DNA of 64,000 bases from Tolypeutes matacus. Lineage: Eukaryota; Chordata; Mammalia; Cingulata; Chlamyphoridae. The translations under genes and the position numbers were made by a program. Shown piece by piece: positions 1 to 14,819 of this stretch; position 1 is the stretch's first letter; the number at the start of each line of letters is the position of its first letter. The notes below the pieces were generated by a model. It saw only the letters and a program-made list of their open reading frames with translations, was not told where the DNA came from and made no database searches. The stretch lies in assembly GCA_026826555.1 (NCBI GenBank), contig JAKSZT010053928.1, forward strand, positions 38,190,870 through 38,254,869, read 5' to 3'.

Positions 1-839
1 TTTCTCTTCCTTAGTCAACTGATTGTAAGGAATTCCCCAAGAGGTCATAGCTGTGGGCTGGGAAACAGAAGGCAATGTGGCAGGAGTGGTGACTATGGGC
101 ATTTGGGCTACTTCCTCATGTAACGTACTTGTGCCTTCAGCCTTCAATAGCTGCATGAGCTCTATCTGATATATACCACTTCCACTTTATGATAGAGTGC
201 TTCTGTGTACCCCCAACTTTATGGTTTGGTTGGTTGAACAATTCCCAGCTCATGGTAGGCAACTCAGGTCTCATGGTAACTTGGTGGCCTATGGTTAAGC
301 ATTAAGTCCCTACTAAAGCCAAAAGCTGTTTTTCAAAAGGAGAGTAGTTATCTGTAGAGGATGGCAGAGCTTTGCTCTAAGATCCTAAAGGTTTATATTA
401 TGATTCTCCTAAAGGGGCCTGCCAAAGGTTCCAGAAGGCTTCTCTATTTAACACTGATACTCAGCACCATGGGATCTGCTGGATCATATGGCTCAGGTGG
501 TAGTGCAGCTTGCACAGCAGCCTGGACCTGTCACAGAGCCTCCTCTTGTTCTAGTCCCCACTCAAATCTAGCAGCTTTTCTGGTCATTGGGTAAATGGGC
601 TGGAGTAGCATACTCAAGTGAGAAATTTGTTGTCTCCAAAATCCAAAAAACGAATAAAGTGTTGTGTTTCTTTCTTGGTCATAGGAGGGGCCAGATATAA
701 CAGCTTATCCTTCACTTTAGAAGGGATATCTTAACATGCCCCACACCACTGGATGCCTAGAAATTTCACCGAGGTGGAAGGCCCCTGTATTTTTGTTGGG
801 TTTATCTCCCATCCTTCCTCACACAAATGCCTTACCAAT

Positions 840-1250
840 AAGTCTGGAGTCATTGCTACTTCTTTCTCACTGGGTTCAATCAGCAGGATATCATCAATAT
901 AATGAACCAGTGTGATATCTTGTGGGAGGGAGAGATGATCAAGTTCCCTTCAGACAATATTATGACATTAGGCTGGAGATTTGATATACTCCTGAGGCAG
1001 GGGAGTGAGGGTATATTCCTGGCCTTTCCAGTTAAAAGAAAACTGGTTTCGGTGCTCCTTACTAATGGTAATTGAGGAAAAAGCATTTGCCAGGTCAATA
1101 ACAGCATACCAGATATCAGTGGATGTATTGATTTGCTCAAGCAATGATACCACATCTGGAACAGCAGCTGCAATTGGAGTTACCACCTGGTTAAGTTTAT
1201 GATAATCCACTGTTATGCTCCAAGATCCAACTATTTTCTGCACAGGCCAA
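840..1250 (-). pseudogene. ERV-L pol: reverse transcriptase fragment
   Basis: On the minus strand this reads as the finger and palm part of a retroviral reverse transcriptase. TVDYHKLNQVV, then VIDLANAF (the first catalytic aspartate region) and LPQEY are visible, followed after a frame change near 960 by the YIDD catalytic box at 890-901. The enzyme copied viral RNA into DNA. The frameshift between the two blocks and later stops show it is inactive. The catalytic YIDD itself is still intact by sequence. Confidence 0.85.
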
Positions 1251-1454
1251 ATAGAGTTGAATTAGATTAGGGTGGGAATCATCACTGCTGCATCTTCAGA
1301 TCCTTGATGTTGGCATTGATCTCAGCAATCCAATCCAGTATTGCTTTTGATTTACTATTTTGCTAGGGACAATTCTAGGAGCTTCCACTTGGCCTTTCCT
1401 ACCATAATGGCCCTCATGCTGCAAGTCAGGGATCCAATATGGGGATTCTGCTGG

Positions 1455-1706
1455 TTACTGAATATGTCCATTCCAATTATGCATTCTGGAACCATGGAAA
1501 ATAACCATAGAATGGGTCCAGGGACCCACTGGACCCACTGTGAGAAGGACTTGAGGTAAAACTCCATCAATCACCTGACCTCCATTGGACCCTACTCTGA
1601 CTGGTGGACCACAGTGATGTTTTGGATCTCCTGGAATTAATGTCATTTCTGACCCAGTGTCTAATAATCCCTGAAATGTCTGATCTTTTCTTTTTCCACA
1701 ATGCAC
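1455..1706 (-). pseudogene. ERV-L protease (retropepsin) fragment
   Basis: The minus-strand frame contains LLDTGSEMTLIPG, the flap-proximal active-site region of an aspartic retropepsin; the DTG triplet is at 1653-1661. The fragment sits between the gag-like region and RT, the expected pro position. It is isolated by stops on both sides and would not be made as part of a working polyprotein. Confidence 0.75.
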
Positions 1707-2199
1707 ATTTACCCTGATAAAAGGTCATGGGTCTCTTTGGGGAAAGCTGGGAGGAAGATTAACTGTATAAATTTTTGGCAATGTAAAGGATCCTTCCCCA
1801 GGGAAGGGCACCCAGCCTTCCCCTCATTCACAGGGCTGTGGGTGTATAAATGATCTCAATTCTGGAAATGAATTAAGGGGCCATGACTCTGTTTCTGTAA
1901 TTTAAGTTAGGGTTTTATTCTCTAGAATTTGTCTGCTTATACAAATCAAGTAGGAATTTAGTAGACTGCCCATTTTTCACTTCTGGTTATCCCATGACTT
2001 ATTAGCCTATGTAATTCACACTCTTTTGATTACTGCTTTAAGTCTGCCTTTCATTGTGGTAGCCATGCCCACCTTGTCTTTGGCAATTAACTTCTGCTAC
2101 TTGGCTTCTGCCAGCCTGAGATCTGATCATACCTATAGTGTTTAAGGATTCTAATTCCATCACAGCAGTTCCCACAGTAATATCTGGCCTACAGAGAAG

Positions 2200-3250
2200 A
2201 GCAACCAAAGTGCTCTTCAGGGAAGATGGATTAGTCTTACAAATTTATTCCTCATAGTCCTGGTGAAAAGTATGTCCTCCGGACATTCCTGGGATGGGTG
2301 GGCAGGTATTAAGTGGTGTATCCATTTTAGCATTCCAATCTTTCTAAGCCTTTGGATCACTTCATCTATAGTATACCAGGGTAAATCGGGCATCTTGACC
2401 TCAGACATTCTAGCCCATCTTTTGGTCCCTGTTTCAGTCAGCCAACTTAACAAACTGTTAGAGCCCTTTCTAATCCCTTGAGCTATAGCACTGAATCCAG
2501 AATCTCTGTTTAGTGGGCCGATATCAATAAATTTAGCCTAATCCAACTTTATATTCCTTCCACCATTATCCCATACCCTTAATACCCATTCCCAGACATA
2601 TTCTATATAAATATTCCACACATTTATATAGGCCCCCTGATTTCTGTCTATATAAATTAGAAAACATGCAGTTCTTTTAGAGTATAGTGTACTTCTTCAT
2701 GGGTCACACTTTGTACTTCATCTTTGGGAACTTGTAGTTTTAGTATAGTTATAGATATTGAAGAGAAGAGTAGTGGTGGAGATAGGTAAGGAGAAGGATT
2801 AGAAATGTTTTGCAAGCTACTGACCTCAGGGCATTCCTTTGCATTTTCATCTTATGAGACAGGATTAATCTCTTCAGGTGGGGGTTAGATGGCAGACACC
2901 TCAGGGCAGGGTGTAGGTTGAGTGATGGTTTCTTCAGGGCAGGGAGGAAGTGGAGACTTCTTGGGGCAGTCTTGAGATTGGACAGTGCAGGCTTGAGTTT
3001 GGCTGGTACCTGCCTCAAGGCTGGGAGGAGGTCCAGATTCCCTGAGAAGATTGGAGGGTGGGTGATACAAACTTGACATTGCGTAGTCTCCACAGGGCAG
3101 ACCATTACAGGTTTATCTGTCAAAGTCTCAGCAGAATTTAGGGTTTGAATATCCCCATATATATCATCATCAATCCATATGTGTCCATCCCAATCCTCAG
3201 TGTTATACTCCTTTCCAGTCAATACCCTCACTTTAACTGCAGACACCCTG
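2200..3250 (-). pseudogene. ERV-L gag-like remnant
   Basis: Two minus-strand blocks fit gag of ERV-L by position and wording. The block at 2217-2453 includes VIQRLRKIGMLKWI and a PEDILFTRTMRNKFVR segment, resembling the capsid region. The block at 2749-3246 is proline-rich with repeated short Pro-Ala-Leu units. No zinc knuckle was recognised. Stops and frame changes break it throughout. The assignment to gag is inference from order plus family resemblance. Confidence 0.6.
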
Positions 3251-3752
3251 CAAGGTTAATATTTTAGTTTCCACTGTAACTCTACTACTCATACAATGAG
3301 ACTCTGAGTCTGGTTTCAAAGATCTCAAATCTGTAGCCACATGAAACAAGATTTTCTTTCAGCGCACACATAGAAACTTTCACATCACTCATGTATCACT
3401 TAAGTTGCAAATTTGAAGCCTTCGACTCATCCCTTTCTTTTGTAATTGTATCCAGCATATTTAGGAACAGACAGCCAATATCATTGTACCTTTTAACTCC
3501 ACAAAACTCTGTTAAGGTGTTAAAAAACACTCTCACCTAAATCCTTACCTCTTATAAGCATGGAAGTAGTCGTATCCAGTGGTGATATTTTGTGTATCTC
3601 TATTGCCAACTCATGCCATGGACTGTCAGTGGCCTCTTGATTATTGGGAACAGAGTCATTAGTGCTCTTGAATCTAATCAGAGTAGAGAGCCAATTGGAA
3701 AAATCCCAGAACCAATTCAGAAATCCCATTTTTAAGATTCTGTTACTCAAAA

Positions 3753-3767
3753 CAACTCCTGGTACCA
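3753..3767 (-). other. Primer binding site complementary to tRNA-Leu(UAA)
   Basis: The minus strand reads TGGTACCAGGAGTTG three bases after the LTR end. It is complementary to the 3' end of tRNA-Leu(UAA) including CCA, with one mismatch (fourteenth base). Leucine priming is the property that names the ERV-L group. Confidence 0.8.
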
Positions 3768-3770
3768 AGC

Positions 3771-4215
3771 TGTATTAGTCAGGGTTCCTTAGGGAAACAG
3801 AACCAGTAGGAGGTATCTATAAATTGTATGAATAAATGTATAAAATCCTTTCATGTGTTTGTGGGGATGCAAAAGTCCAAATTCTGAAGGGCAGGCTGCA
3901 AGCCAGAGGCTCTGATGAAGGTCTTTATGAGTTCCCAAGAGACACTGATAGTCTAAAGTAGAGATGGGAATTCTCTTTCTGAATGCTAAAATCACTTCCC
4001 CTTTTATGGCCTTCAACTGATTGGAAGAGACACCACTCATCACTGACAGCATTCTCCTTAGTTGATTGTAGATGTAATCAGCCATTTATGCAATCAACTT
4101 ACTGATGATTAAAGTCCATGAAATGCCCTTTTATTATAATTAGCCCAGTGCTCACTTGACCAGACAACTGGACACCATTACCTGGCTGAGTTGACACATT
4201 AGCCTAACCATCACA
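3771..4215 (-). mobile_element. 5' LTR of the ERV-L provirus
   Basis: The LTR has TG...CA ends: on the minus strand it begins TGTGATGGTTAGG and ends CTGACTAATACA, 445 bp in all. It lies directly before the primer site, so it is the 5' LTR. The sequence resembles MLT2-type LTRs. The adjacent plus-side DNA is antisense L1, so the provirus probably landed in that L1; the other flank is outside the window. Confidence 0.8.
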
Positions 4216-5372
4216 GTCACTGTGGGGTTAAAATTTAACACAGTACATATATAACAATCATATTTGGTTTGACACAAACTTGACTTCAATAGCATACATA
4301 TACATTGTTCCTATATCCCTTCATTCCCTCACCTTTTTTGTACGTTGATACCGAAGCAATGTATCTTTGTGCTTTATGTATCCTAAACCATAGATTTATC
4401 ATTACCTTTTATGCATTTTAGCTCCATAGGAAGTAAGAAGTGGATTTACATACTAAAAAATACAATACAATAATACCTATATTTTTAATAACCCAAAGTT
4501 ACCTTTACCAGAGGCCTTTATTAATTTATACCACTTCGAACCACTGTATAGTGCGCTTTCCTTTCAGTTTGAGGAACTGTCTTTAGCATTGCTTATAGGG
4601 CAGGTTTGATGGTGATGAACTTCCTCAGCTTTTGTTTTTCTGGAAATGTCTTAATTTTAACCTTAGTTTTGAAAGAAAGTCTCACCAAATATAAAATTCT
4701 TGGTTGGCAGTTGTTTTCTTTTAGCACTTTGAGTATTTCAACTCACTGCCTCCTTGCCTCCATGGTTTCTGATAAGAAATCAGCACTCAGTCTACTTGGT
4801 AATTCCTTGTACATAAAACATTGTTTTTCTCTTGCAGCTTTCGGAACTCTCTCCTTGTCCTTTGCATTTGATAGTATGATCGATATATGATGGAGTATAT
4901 TTTTCTTCATGGTTTTCCTGTTTGGTGTTCTCTGGCCTTCTTGGACGTGCATATTCATGCCTTTTGCTAAATTTGCAAAGTTCTCTATCATTATTTCTTT
5001 GAATATTCCTGCTGCCTCTTTCTTCCTTTCCCTCCCTCTCCCTCCCTCCCACCCTCTCTCCCTTCCTTTTTTCCCTCCTTCCTTCTCCTTCCGGCACTCC
5101 TATAATGCAGATATTGGTACATTTGATGGTATCCCAGAGTTCTCAATTGTCTTATCTTCGAGTTTGCTGATTCTTTCTTCTGTGAACTCCAATCTGCTTT
5201 TGAAACTCTCCTGAATTCTTCATTTTAGTTATTGCAGTCTTCAAGTCTAGTAGTTCTGTTCGGTCACTTTTTAAAATCTCAGTCTCTACTCAGATTCTCA
5301 TATTGTTCATTCATTGCTTTTCTGTTATCCTTTAGTCTTTACTCTGTATTTTCCTTCTCCTTGAGCATTTTT
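4216..5372 (-). mobile_element. Antisense L1, ORF2 5' edge to ORF1 region
   Basis: The plus strand here is the reverse complement of an old mammalian L1. Minus-strand frames at 4743-4991 contain KAAREKQ and SADFLSETMEARRQ, typical of the conserved C-terminal part of L1 ORF1 protein. The stretch 4225-4620 is clearly related to 20145-20540, another antisense L1. The 5' portion of the same element resumes at 7035 after a nested insertion. A pyrimidine-rich microsatellite lies at about 5020-5095. Confidence 0.75.
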
Positions 5373-5386
5373 AAGATCATCATTTT

Positions 5387-7020
5387 ATTTTTTTAATTAA
5401 TTTTTTTTTATTTTTAAAGAAGCTTTAGATTACATAAATGTTACATAAAAAATATAAAGAATTCCCACATGTCCCACCCCCTCCCTCTCCCATACTTTCC
5501 CACATTAACAACGTTCTTCATTAGTTTGGTACATTCATTACAACTGATGAACACATATTGAAGCATTGCTACTACCATGAACTACAGTCCACACCTGTAG
5601 CAGTTTGGCAGTTTGATATAGTTATGAATTCCAAAAATAGATATTGGATTATGCTTGTAAACTGGTCTGTTAACCTGGGCATGATTAAGTTATGATTACG
5701 GCATTGACTGGGCCACATCAGGAGGGCATTGAGCCCCACCCCTTGGTGGGTGGGTTCTCAAAGATAAAAGACATTGCAAAGGACAGAGTTGGAGTAATTT
5801 TGATGTTGGAGTTTTGATACTGGAGCCTGGGGAGGTGAGCAGACAGAGGAGCTTGGTCAGGAGGAAGGAGAGAAGGCCCTGGGATAGAGACAAGCCATTC
5901 GCCTGATAGTCTACAGCTAGACCTTGTGGAAGAACCAGAGGAGCTAATCCCAGAGAGAAATGGAGCCCTGGGAAGAAAGGAACCCAAGAAGCCTGAACCC
6001 TGGCAAATGTTGGCAGCTATCTTTCTCTAACACATGGCAACAGACTTTGGTGAAGGAAGAAACCTATGTTTTATGGCCTGGTAACTGTAAGTTTCTACCC
6101 CAAATGAAAACCCTTTATAATGACCAACAGATTTCTGGTATGTTGCATCAGCACCCCTTTGAATGACTAATACAATACCATAGTTCATACTCTGTCCCAC
6201 ACAATTCCAAAAGTTATGACAAAATATACAATGGCTTGTATCTGTCACTGCAATGTCATGCAGGATAAATCCAGTGTCCTGAAAGTGCCCCCTTATTACA
6301 CCTATTCTTCCCTCTCCTATCCCTCAAAATCTCTGGTAGCTACTGCCTTTATATCAATGATAAGGGTTCTTCTGTTGCTAGAATAATAATAAGTCTATAG
6401 TAGAATAATAATAATAAATCTATTTTAGTCCTTTGTTCCTTCCCCAATCTTGAGGATTTGGGGATGGTGATGCTCAGATGGAGCTTAGATCCCATGGGAG
6501 AGATGGATAGAACTATTTTTCTTGCAGTTGCAGACACTCTCTGTTCCTTGGGATGGGAGTTGTCCATCATCATCTCCTTGTTAGTTGTCCTGGGTTAGTC
6601 CAGTGAACTGGAGAGTAGATGCTGCAACTATGCTGAAATTCAGGGCTCAACTGGCACATGGACAAACCAAAGATTTAAGTCTCTGGGACATGTATTTATC
6701 AACTATAGTGCTAATTATAGGTTCAAATAAAAGGGGCAGAAGAGCCATGTGTAGAAAACCTGTAAATGAGTCTAACTCTGTTACACTGGAAAGCATAAAT
6801 TCCAAAGTAAGGCCCGCTGATAGGGTGCTGAATTCCTGAGCTGCCTGCCCTGTTTATAGTTTCTGGATGTCTCTTAGAGGCACTGTTTGTTGTGGCAGTC
6901 AGTGAGATCCTTCTGAGACTTGCATAAGTGTAACCTCTGGAGTGACCTCCCAACTCACTTTGAAATCTCTTAGCCATAAAAACTCATTTGTATTTACCAT
7001 TTCCCCCATTTGGTCAGAGT
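5387..7020 (-). mobile_element. Inserted antisense L1 3' fragment (interrupted by a solo LTR)
   Basis: A T-rich run at 5387-5420 is the complement of a poly(A) tail, followed by L1 3'UTR-like sequence to about 7020. The insertion is framed by aagatcatcatttt (5373-5386) and aaggtcatcatttt (7021-7034), a 14-bp target-site duplication with one difference. The solo LTR at 5596-6174 lies inside it. This is a 5'-truncated L1 copy that jumped into an older L1. Confidence 0.75.
5596..6174 (+). mobile_element. Solo ERVL-type LTR
   Basis: The LTR starts tgtagcagtttgg and ends gactaataca, with L1 3' sequence on both sides. Flanking pentamers are acacc and atacc, a plausible 5-bp duplication with one mutation, the size ERV-L elements make. 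A TATA-like agataaaag is at about 5761. No internal region remains, so it is a recombined solo LTR. Confidence 0.65.
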
Positions 7021-7034
7021 AAGGTCATCATTTT

Positions 7035-8310
7035 AAAGTCTTTATTTGGTATGTCCACATTCTGGTCCTTTTCATTGGTGTTTTCTGGATTTTTATCCTC
7101 TTTTTTTTTGGTTGGGCCACTTTTTCCTGTTTATTTGTATGTCTCAGACTCTTGTTGCACATTAGAGTTGGTTTTTTCATATATTTGTTTGTTTTTAGGA
7201 GATACCAGGGATTGAACCTGGAACCTTGTACCTAGGAAGCAGGTGCTCAACCATTTAGGCTACATCTGCTCCCTGGACTTTTTACTATTTTCAAATGTGA
7301 ACTCTGGGATTTATTCCCTGAGATGTCTGTTCATTGATTATGTAACTAGGAGGAGATAAGAGAGAGATTTTCTTGAGTCTGCAACCTCCTATCATGAAGG
7401 TCCAACAAAGGCAAATAAAGAGTGCAGCATCCTCTTTGTCTTTTTGGGTCCTTTGTCTTGTCTGTATTGTGTTTATTAGGTGTTTTGGAGTTCCCTTCTT
7501 TATAGGGTTTGAATGGTCCCTCTGTTTCTCAGGACACAGACCTCCCTCTCCCAGGCGTTTAAGACAGGCAAGCTTTTGCCCCAGTCTGTCCACCTCTATG
7601 GTTTCTTCCACTCCTTTTCTTGACTCAAGCTGCATTTGCCTAGGGGGCAAATTCTGGGAGGTGGGACACTACAGAGAGGAGTTTCCAAGTCAGTCTTTCC
7701 CAGACAGAACAAGACCAGGGACCCACAAAGCAGGCACAGTCAGACTCCAAACAGCCCTGAGAAGAGTATCAGCAAGGGCTCAGGAGCTTCTTCCATGGCT
7801 CCCCAAAGCTGTGATTTCTTGACCTGCTCAGCAAATGCAGTCCTTCAGTAAACTATCCCCTATGGCCCTGAGGAAGAGTTGCATCTTTATGTCTCCTCAA
7901 ACACCTTTGTACACAGCAGTTTGGAACAGTGACTGCCCTCAGAGCCAAATGCAGTGATCCGAAGTTGTTAATCAAAAGCTGTGATCAGAATCATCTGTGC
8001 CCATCCTTGGTCTTGGGGAAGAGGATTTTCATATCCCTTTCTGTCACCAGAGAGCTATCCGGGGGCTGGACCCCATGATGACCACACATGAAAGTGGGGA
8101 TGGGCACCAGTAGCCACTTCATGGGAGAGCAGTTTACTAGTCTTTACTGTAATTTACCAGTCCCTTCCTTCAGCTTGTCTCTGGATGCTGTACAGTGTTC
8201 TGCTGGACTCTTGAGATTTGAAATAGTTGTTTCAGATAGTTCCTGTCTGTTTAATAGTTGTTCTGGTGGAAGGACCGAATCCTGGAACATTCTGTTCCTC
8301 CAACTTCCTA
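7035..8310 (-). mobile_element. Antisense L1, 5' portion (ORF1 start and 5'UTR)
   Basis: This continues the L1 broken at 5372; the sequence resumes exactly at the duplicated target. It is interrupted by a short DAS SINE at about 7191-7277. The 5' end is placed near 8310 because the L1 character fades there. The exact boundary is uncertain. Confidence 0.6.
7191..7277 (-). mobile_element. DAS-like SINE monomer, old
   Basis: On the minus strand it reads as a tRNA-like head with the recognisable gggagcagatgtagcc start and a B-box-like ggttcaatccc. It is diverged from the younger copies and has no clear target duplication. Confidence 0.7.
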
Positions 8311-9772
8311 CAATCCTAAGCATTCTTATTTAAATTCACAACAGATACTTAAGATAGATAAAATTAAATTCCAATATATGTATGAGAAACCAAATGTCAG
8401 GGAGATGTAGTAATTTGCCCTCAGGACATTTAGTGAGCCAGGGATTCAAATTCAGATCTGACCACAAAGTATTTTTCTCTGTGTCCAATTTTATTTATGA
8501 AAACAATATACTCAGTATAATTTTAGGTAGAAGAAAGAAATGTGTGTTTCCTTTGGTCATTGTTGTTTTAGTTTTGATAAATTTTGTTTTCTTATTTAAA
8601 AGCAAAAAAATAATGTCCTTCTTGACTACCTTTATAGAACCCCACACACTTACTGCATTAGTGTATTACATGTTTATTAACCCCATTATTTTGTGGAATT
8701 TACATTTAATGAGAGGACCATTATCACACATTTTCTTTCTTTCCTTTCCAATTTCCCATTTGGAGATAATCACCCTTAAAAATAACCCAAAATGCTAACT
8801 AGACTCTTAATATAATTAATACCGACACATACACATATCAGACTCATACACTTATATATGAGAATAGTCTTATCATCTTGTTAAAACTCTTACATCCATC
8901 CACAAATTCTGTATCAAATTATTTTTCCTGTCATTCAAATCCTGTATTGTTACTATCATTTCTTAATTTATTCATTCATTTGTATAGTCAGAATGTATTT
9001 ATCATATACTCACCCTGTTCTACTTCTGGAAAAGGTATATGATTGGGCAAAAAAGACAAAGGTTTTGGCCCAGACATACCACTATCTAGAACTAGATTTT
9101 AAAACCTACACTTCATTTGCTTTCCTTGCATATTTGATTAAAAAATCTATCTGCTTTCAAGTAATTTAATTTAGGGTTTTGTTTCATTGTTTTTAGCATT
9201 GGTTTTATATCCTGACTTGATCTAAATCTATTTTGTCATATATAAATAGCATAGAGTTTAAAAGCAAGGATTCTAGTAAAAGAGAGACCCTTATTTGTAA
9301 TTATTTAGAACAATAATATTGTTAATAATTATTATCTACAAATATATAATAAGCCTTAGTCTAAGTCCTTATTTTAAATAAAGATTATTTCTTAATTCTC
9401 GTCCTTGGAAAGGTCATTTAAACCCTTAGATTTTCAGTAGTTCCACCTGTAAATGAAATAAAACCTGCATTATAAGTTTATTGTAAACATTAAGTTAAAT
9501 TAAATGTATAATAAGGTAACTAGCCCTGGGATTAATGCATTATGGATTTTCAATAGTGATAGCTATCAATGTATTAATTAACTTTTCCAATTATATTTAT
9601 GTTCAAAATTTTTTAGTAATGTTTGAAAGGTAGTCAATCATGTTTTAGAGAGGTTATTGTAAATTTAAAGATTTGCAAGCAAACACAATTTCAAAAAAGA
9701 TTCACTAGAACATGTTCTTCAGGTAATGAAATTAAAAAATATATTGGAATAAATATTAAAATAAAAAATGAT
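8311..9772. other. Intronic sequence with MIR fragments
   Basis: No exon is visible. A MIR-like fragment in minus orientation lies at about 8370-8485 and a diverged plus MIR-like fragment at about 9255-9530. The remainder, including 8600-8900, is AT-rich and unclassified, possibly old L1 3'UTR. Confidence 0.45.
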
Positions 9773-10166
9773 GGGAAACGGATGTGGCTTAAGCGGTTGG
9801 CCTCCCGTCTACCATATAGGAGCCCCAGGGTTCAATTCCCAGGGCCTCCTGGTGAAAAGGCAAGTTGGCCTATGCAGGAGAGCTGGCCCATGCAGGAGAT
9901 CTGGCCCATGCAGGAATGCTGGTGCAGCAAGATAACGCAAGAAAAGAGACACAGATGAGAGACAATAGAGACACAGCAGACCACAGAGTTGAGGTGGTGC
10001 AAGAGATTGAGCGCTTCTTTCCCACTCCGGAAGGTCCCAGTATCGGTTCCTGGTGCCGTCTAAGGAGAAGACAAGCAGACAAAGAACACAAGAGAGCAGA
10101 CAGCGAGCACAAAAACAACTGGGGGACATGGGGGAGTGGAAATAAAATTAAAATAAATAAATAAAT
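9773..10166 (+). mobile_element. Long DAS-like SINE with target duplication
   Basis: The element starts gggaaacggatgtggctt, has a tRNA-like head with a B-box-like ggttcaattcc, then a repeat-rich middle with reiterated gctggcccatgcagga units, a second tRNA-like block at 9987-10060 and an A-rich taaataaa tail. It is flanked by aaaaaatgat (9763-9772) and aaaaaacgat (10167-10176). The two tRNA-like blocks suggest a dimeric subfamily. An open frame across it is incidental. Confidence 0.88.
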
Positions 10167-10176
10167 AAAAAACGAT

Positions 10177-13252
<3,076 letters not shown>

Positions 13253-13874
13253 TGTGCCTGAGGTGCTATGACAAATACCACACACCACACAGTGGTTTGG
13301 CTTAAACAACAAGAATTTATTGCCTCAGTGTTTGGAGGTCCAAAGTCCAAAGTCAAGATGTTGGAAGACTATGCTTTTCCCCCTACGTTGATAGTATTCT
13401 GGTGATGGCAAACCTCTGTCACATGGCGATGTCCTTGGTCTCTCCTGTGGCTCTCTCTGACTTCTGGTTTTCCTTTGTAAGGACTATGATATTATATATT
13501 AAGACCTAACCTGGGAAGCGGCTGTGGCTCAATCAGTAGGGCTCCCGTTTACCATATGGGAGGCCCCGGGTTCGGTTCCCGGAGCCTCCTGGTGAAGGCA
13601 AGCCCACCCGCATGGCGTGGTTAGCTGACCCAGCGAGCACAAGCAGCAAGGGGGGGATAAATGAATAAATAAATAAAATCTTTAAAAAAAAAAAAAAAAA
13701 AAAAAAAAGACCTAACCTGATTTCAGCTGGCCACACCCAAATAAGATCTATGGAAGATCCTAATCACCCTGACCTACCTTAACATATTTAAAGATACAAT
13801 TTATAAATGGGATCACCCACAGGAATGCTGATTATGGCTTGAACATGTATTTTGTAGGGTATATAATTCAATCA
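13253..13874 (-). mobile_element. Solo ERVL/MaLR-like LTR, carrying a DAS SINE
   Basis: The plus strand contains the LTR 3' pattern in reverse: ggcttaaacaacaagaatttatt (antisense of a poly(A)-signal region), then ggccacacccaaa and aaatgggatcacccacagga, shared in outline with the LTRs at 17632 and 19521. MIR-like sequence on both sides suggests the insertion split a MIR. The ends are approximate, with no clean target duplication. Confidence 0.55.
13514..13706 (+). mobile_element. DAS-like SINE with perfect 13-bp target duplication
   Basis: It starts ggaagcggctgtggctcaa, carries the B-box gggttcggttccc and ends in a 24-base A run. aagacctaacctg flanks it at 13501-13513 and 13707-13719, identical. 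It inserted into the LTR at 13253-13874, so it is the younger of the two. Confidence 0.93.
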
Positions 13875-13953
13875 TTAATAAAGGTACTATCCCATTTTAT
13901 GATTTAGAATTCGGTCCTCCATTTTACTTAATATTACATAAAGGAATATTCTT

Positions 13954-14048
13954 TTTTTTTTTTTTTTACCGGGAGGTCCTGGGGATCGAACCCGGGTCCC
14001 TCCATATGGGAGACGGACGCCCAACCAGTTGAGCCACATCCGACCCCC
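13954..14048 (-). mobile_element. Young DAS-like SINE monomer
   Basis: On the minus strand: gtcggatgtggctcaactgg start, B-box gggttcgatcc and a short A tail. aaggaatattctt is repeated perfectly at 13941-13953 and 14049-14061. The body is nearly identical to the copy at 54106-54203. Confidence 0.93.
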
Positions 14049-14103
14049 AAGGAATATTCTTTATAAATATTTTTTATGTTTTATATCATTTTTAATAATT
14101 GCA

Positions 14104-14322
14104 TTTTTTTTTTTTTTTGAGGTACCAGGGGCTGAACCCGGGACCTTGTGTGTGGGAAGCTGGCGCTCAACCACTGAGCCACATCAGCTTCCCTGAGTTG
14201 GGTTTTTCATTTGTTTTGCTTGTTGTTTGTTTGTTTGTTTTTTTCAGGAGGCACTGGGAATTGAACCCGGGACCTCCCATGTGGGAGGCAGGCACTCAAC
14301 CTCTTGAGCTACATCTGTTCCC
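14104..14322 (-). mobile_element. Two adjacent DAS-like SINE monomers
   Basis: Minus-strand tRNA-like bodies lie at about 14118-14196 and 14244-14322, each with its own T run (antisense A tail) and B-box (gggttcagccc and gggttcaattccc). The pair is bracketed by aataattgca (14094-14103) and aataactgct (14323-14332), so both may have come in as one dimer, or one landed in the tail of the other. Confidence 0.82.
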
Positions 14323-14819
14323 AATAACTGCTTTTTAAACTATTTGTGTTATTTTTATACTTGATGTTTGTTATTATTTCTGATGCATTTTTAGGCAATT
14401 TTTGTGCTTTGATGTTATTTTTATATTTCATAAAATTTAAAATATTGCAAGGAAATAAATTATTTTGTTAGAATAATTCAGAGCTATTCTCACCCTAACT
14501 TATATGTTCATGATAATTTATTTGCCTCAGATGCACAAGATGGAATTAATCATACTAACCAATTGGTAACATATTATCATCATTCCTTATATCTCCTCAT
14601 CGTAATCCACTTCTTGCCACACAACCACAGCTACATTTTAACAGGCTTTTATTATACCATTTTTATTCAAGTATTTTTTCAAAACTATATATTTGGTGTG
14701 CGCATATTTTAACATGTAAATATATATTCACAAAATTATATGTGCATATGCATGCTATATATAGTCACACTGATACCCACATGCACACATAATCTTGGTT
14801 CACTGTATACTATGCTACT
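14323..14819. other. Intronic AT-rich stretch, nothing recognised
   Basis: No exon or clear repeat is seen. The last part may already belong to the antisense L1 that follows. Confidence 0.35.

Larger units (their letters stand above)
1..3770 (-). mobile_element. ERV-L provirus, internal region (gag-pro-pol), cut by the window edge
   Basis: Read on the minus strand, this segment runs from a primer binding site beside the LTR through gag-like, retropepsin and reverse transcriptase remnants and leaves the window before the rest of pol. The order and orientation fit a minus-strand provirus whose 5' LTR is at 3771-4215. Wording of the RT, plus the leucine tRNA primer, place it in ERV-L (class III, spuma-like, normally without env). 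Frames are interrupted by stops and shifts throughout, so it is dead. Confidence 0.85.

Noticed and set aside
13954..14048. Possible tRNA gene
   Set aside because: A and B box-like sequences are present, but the A tail and target-site duplication show a SINE.
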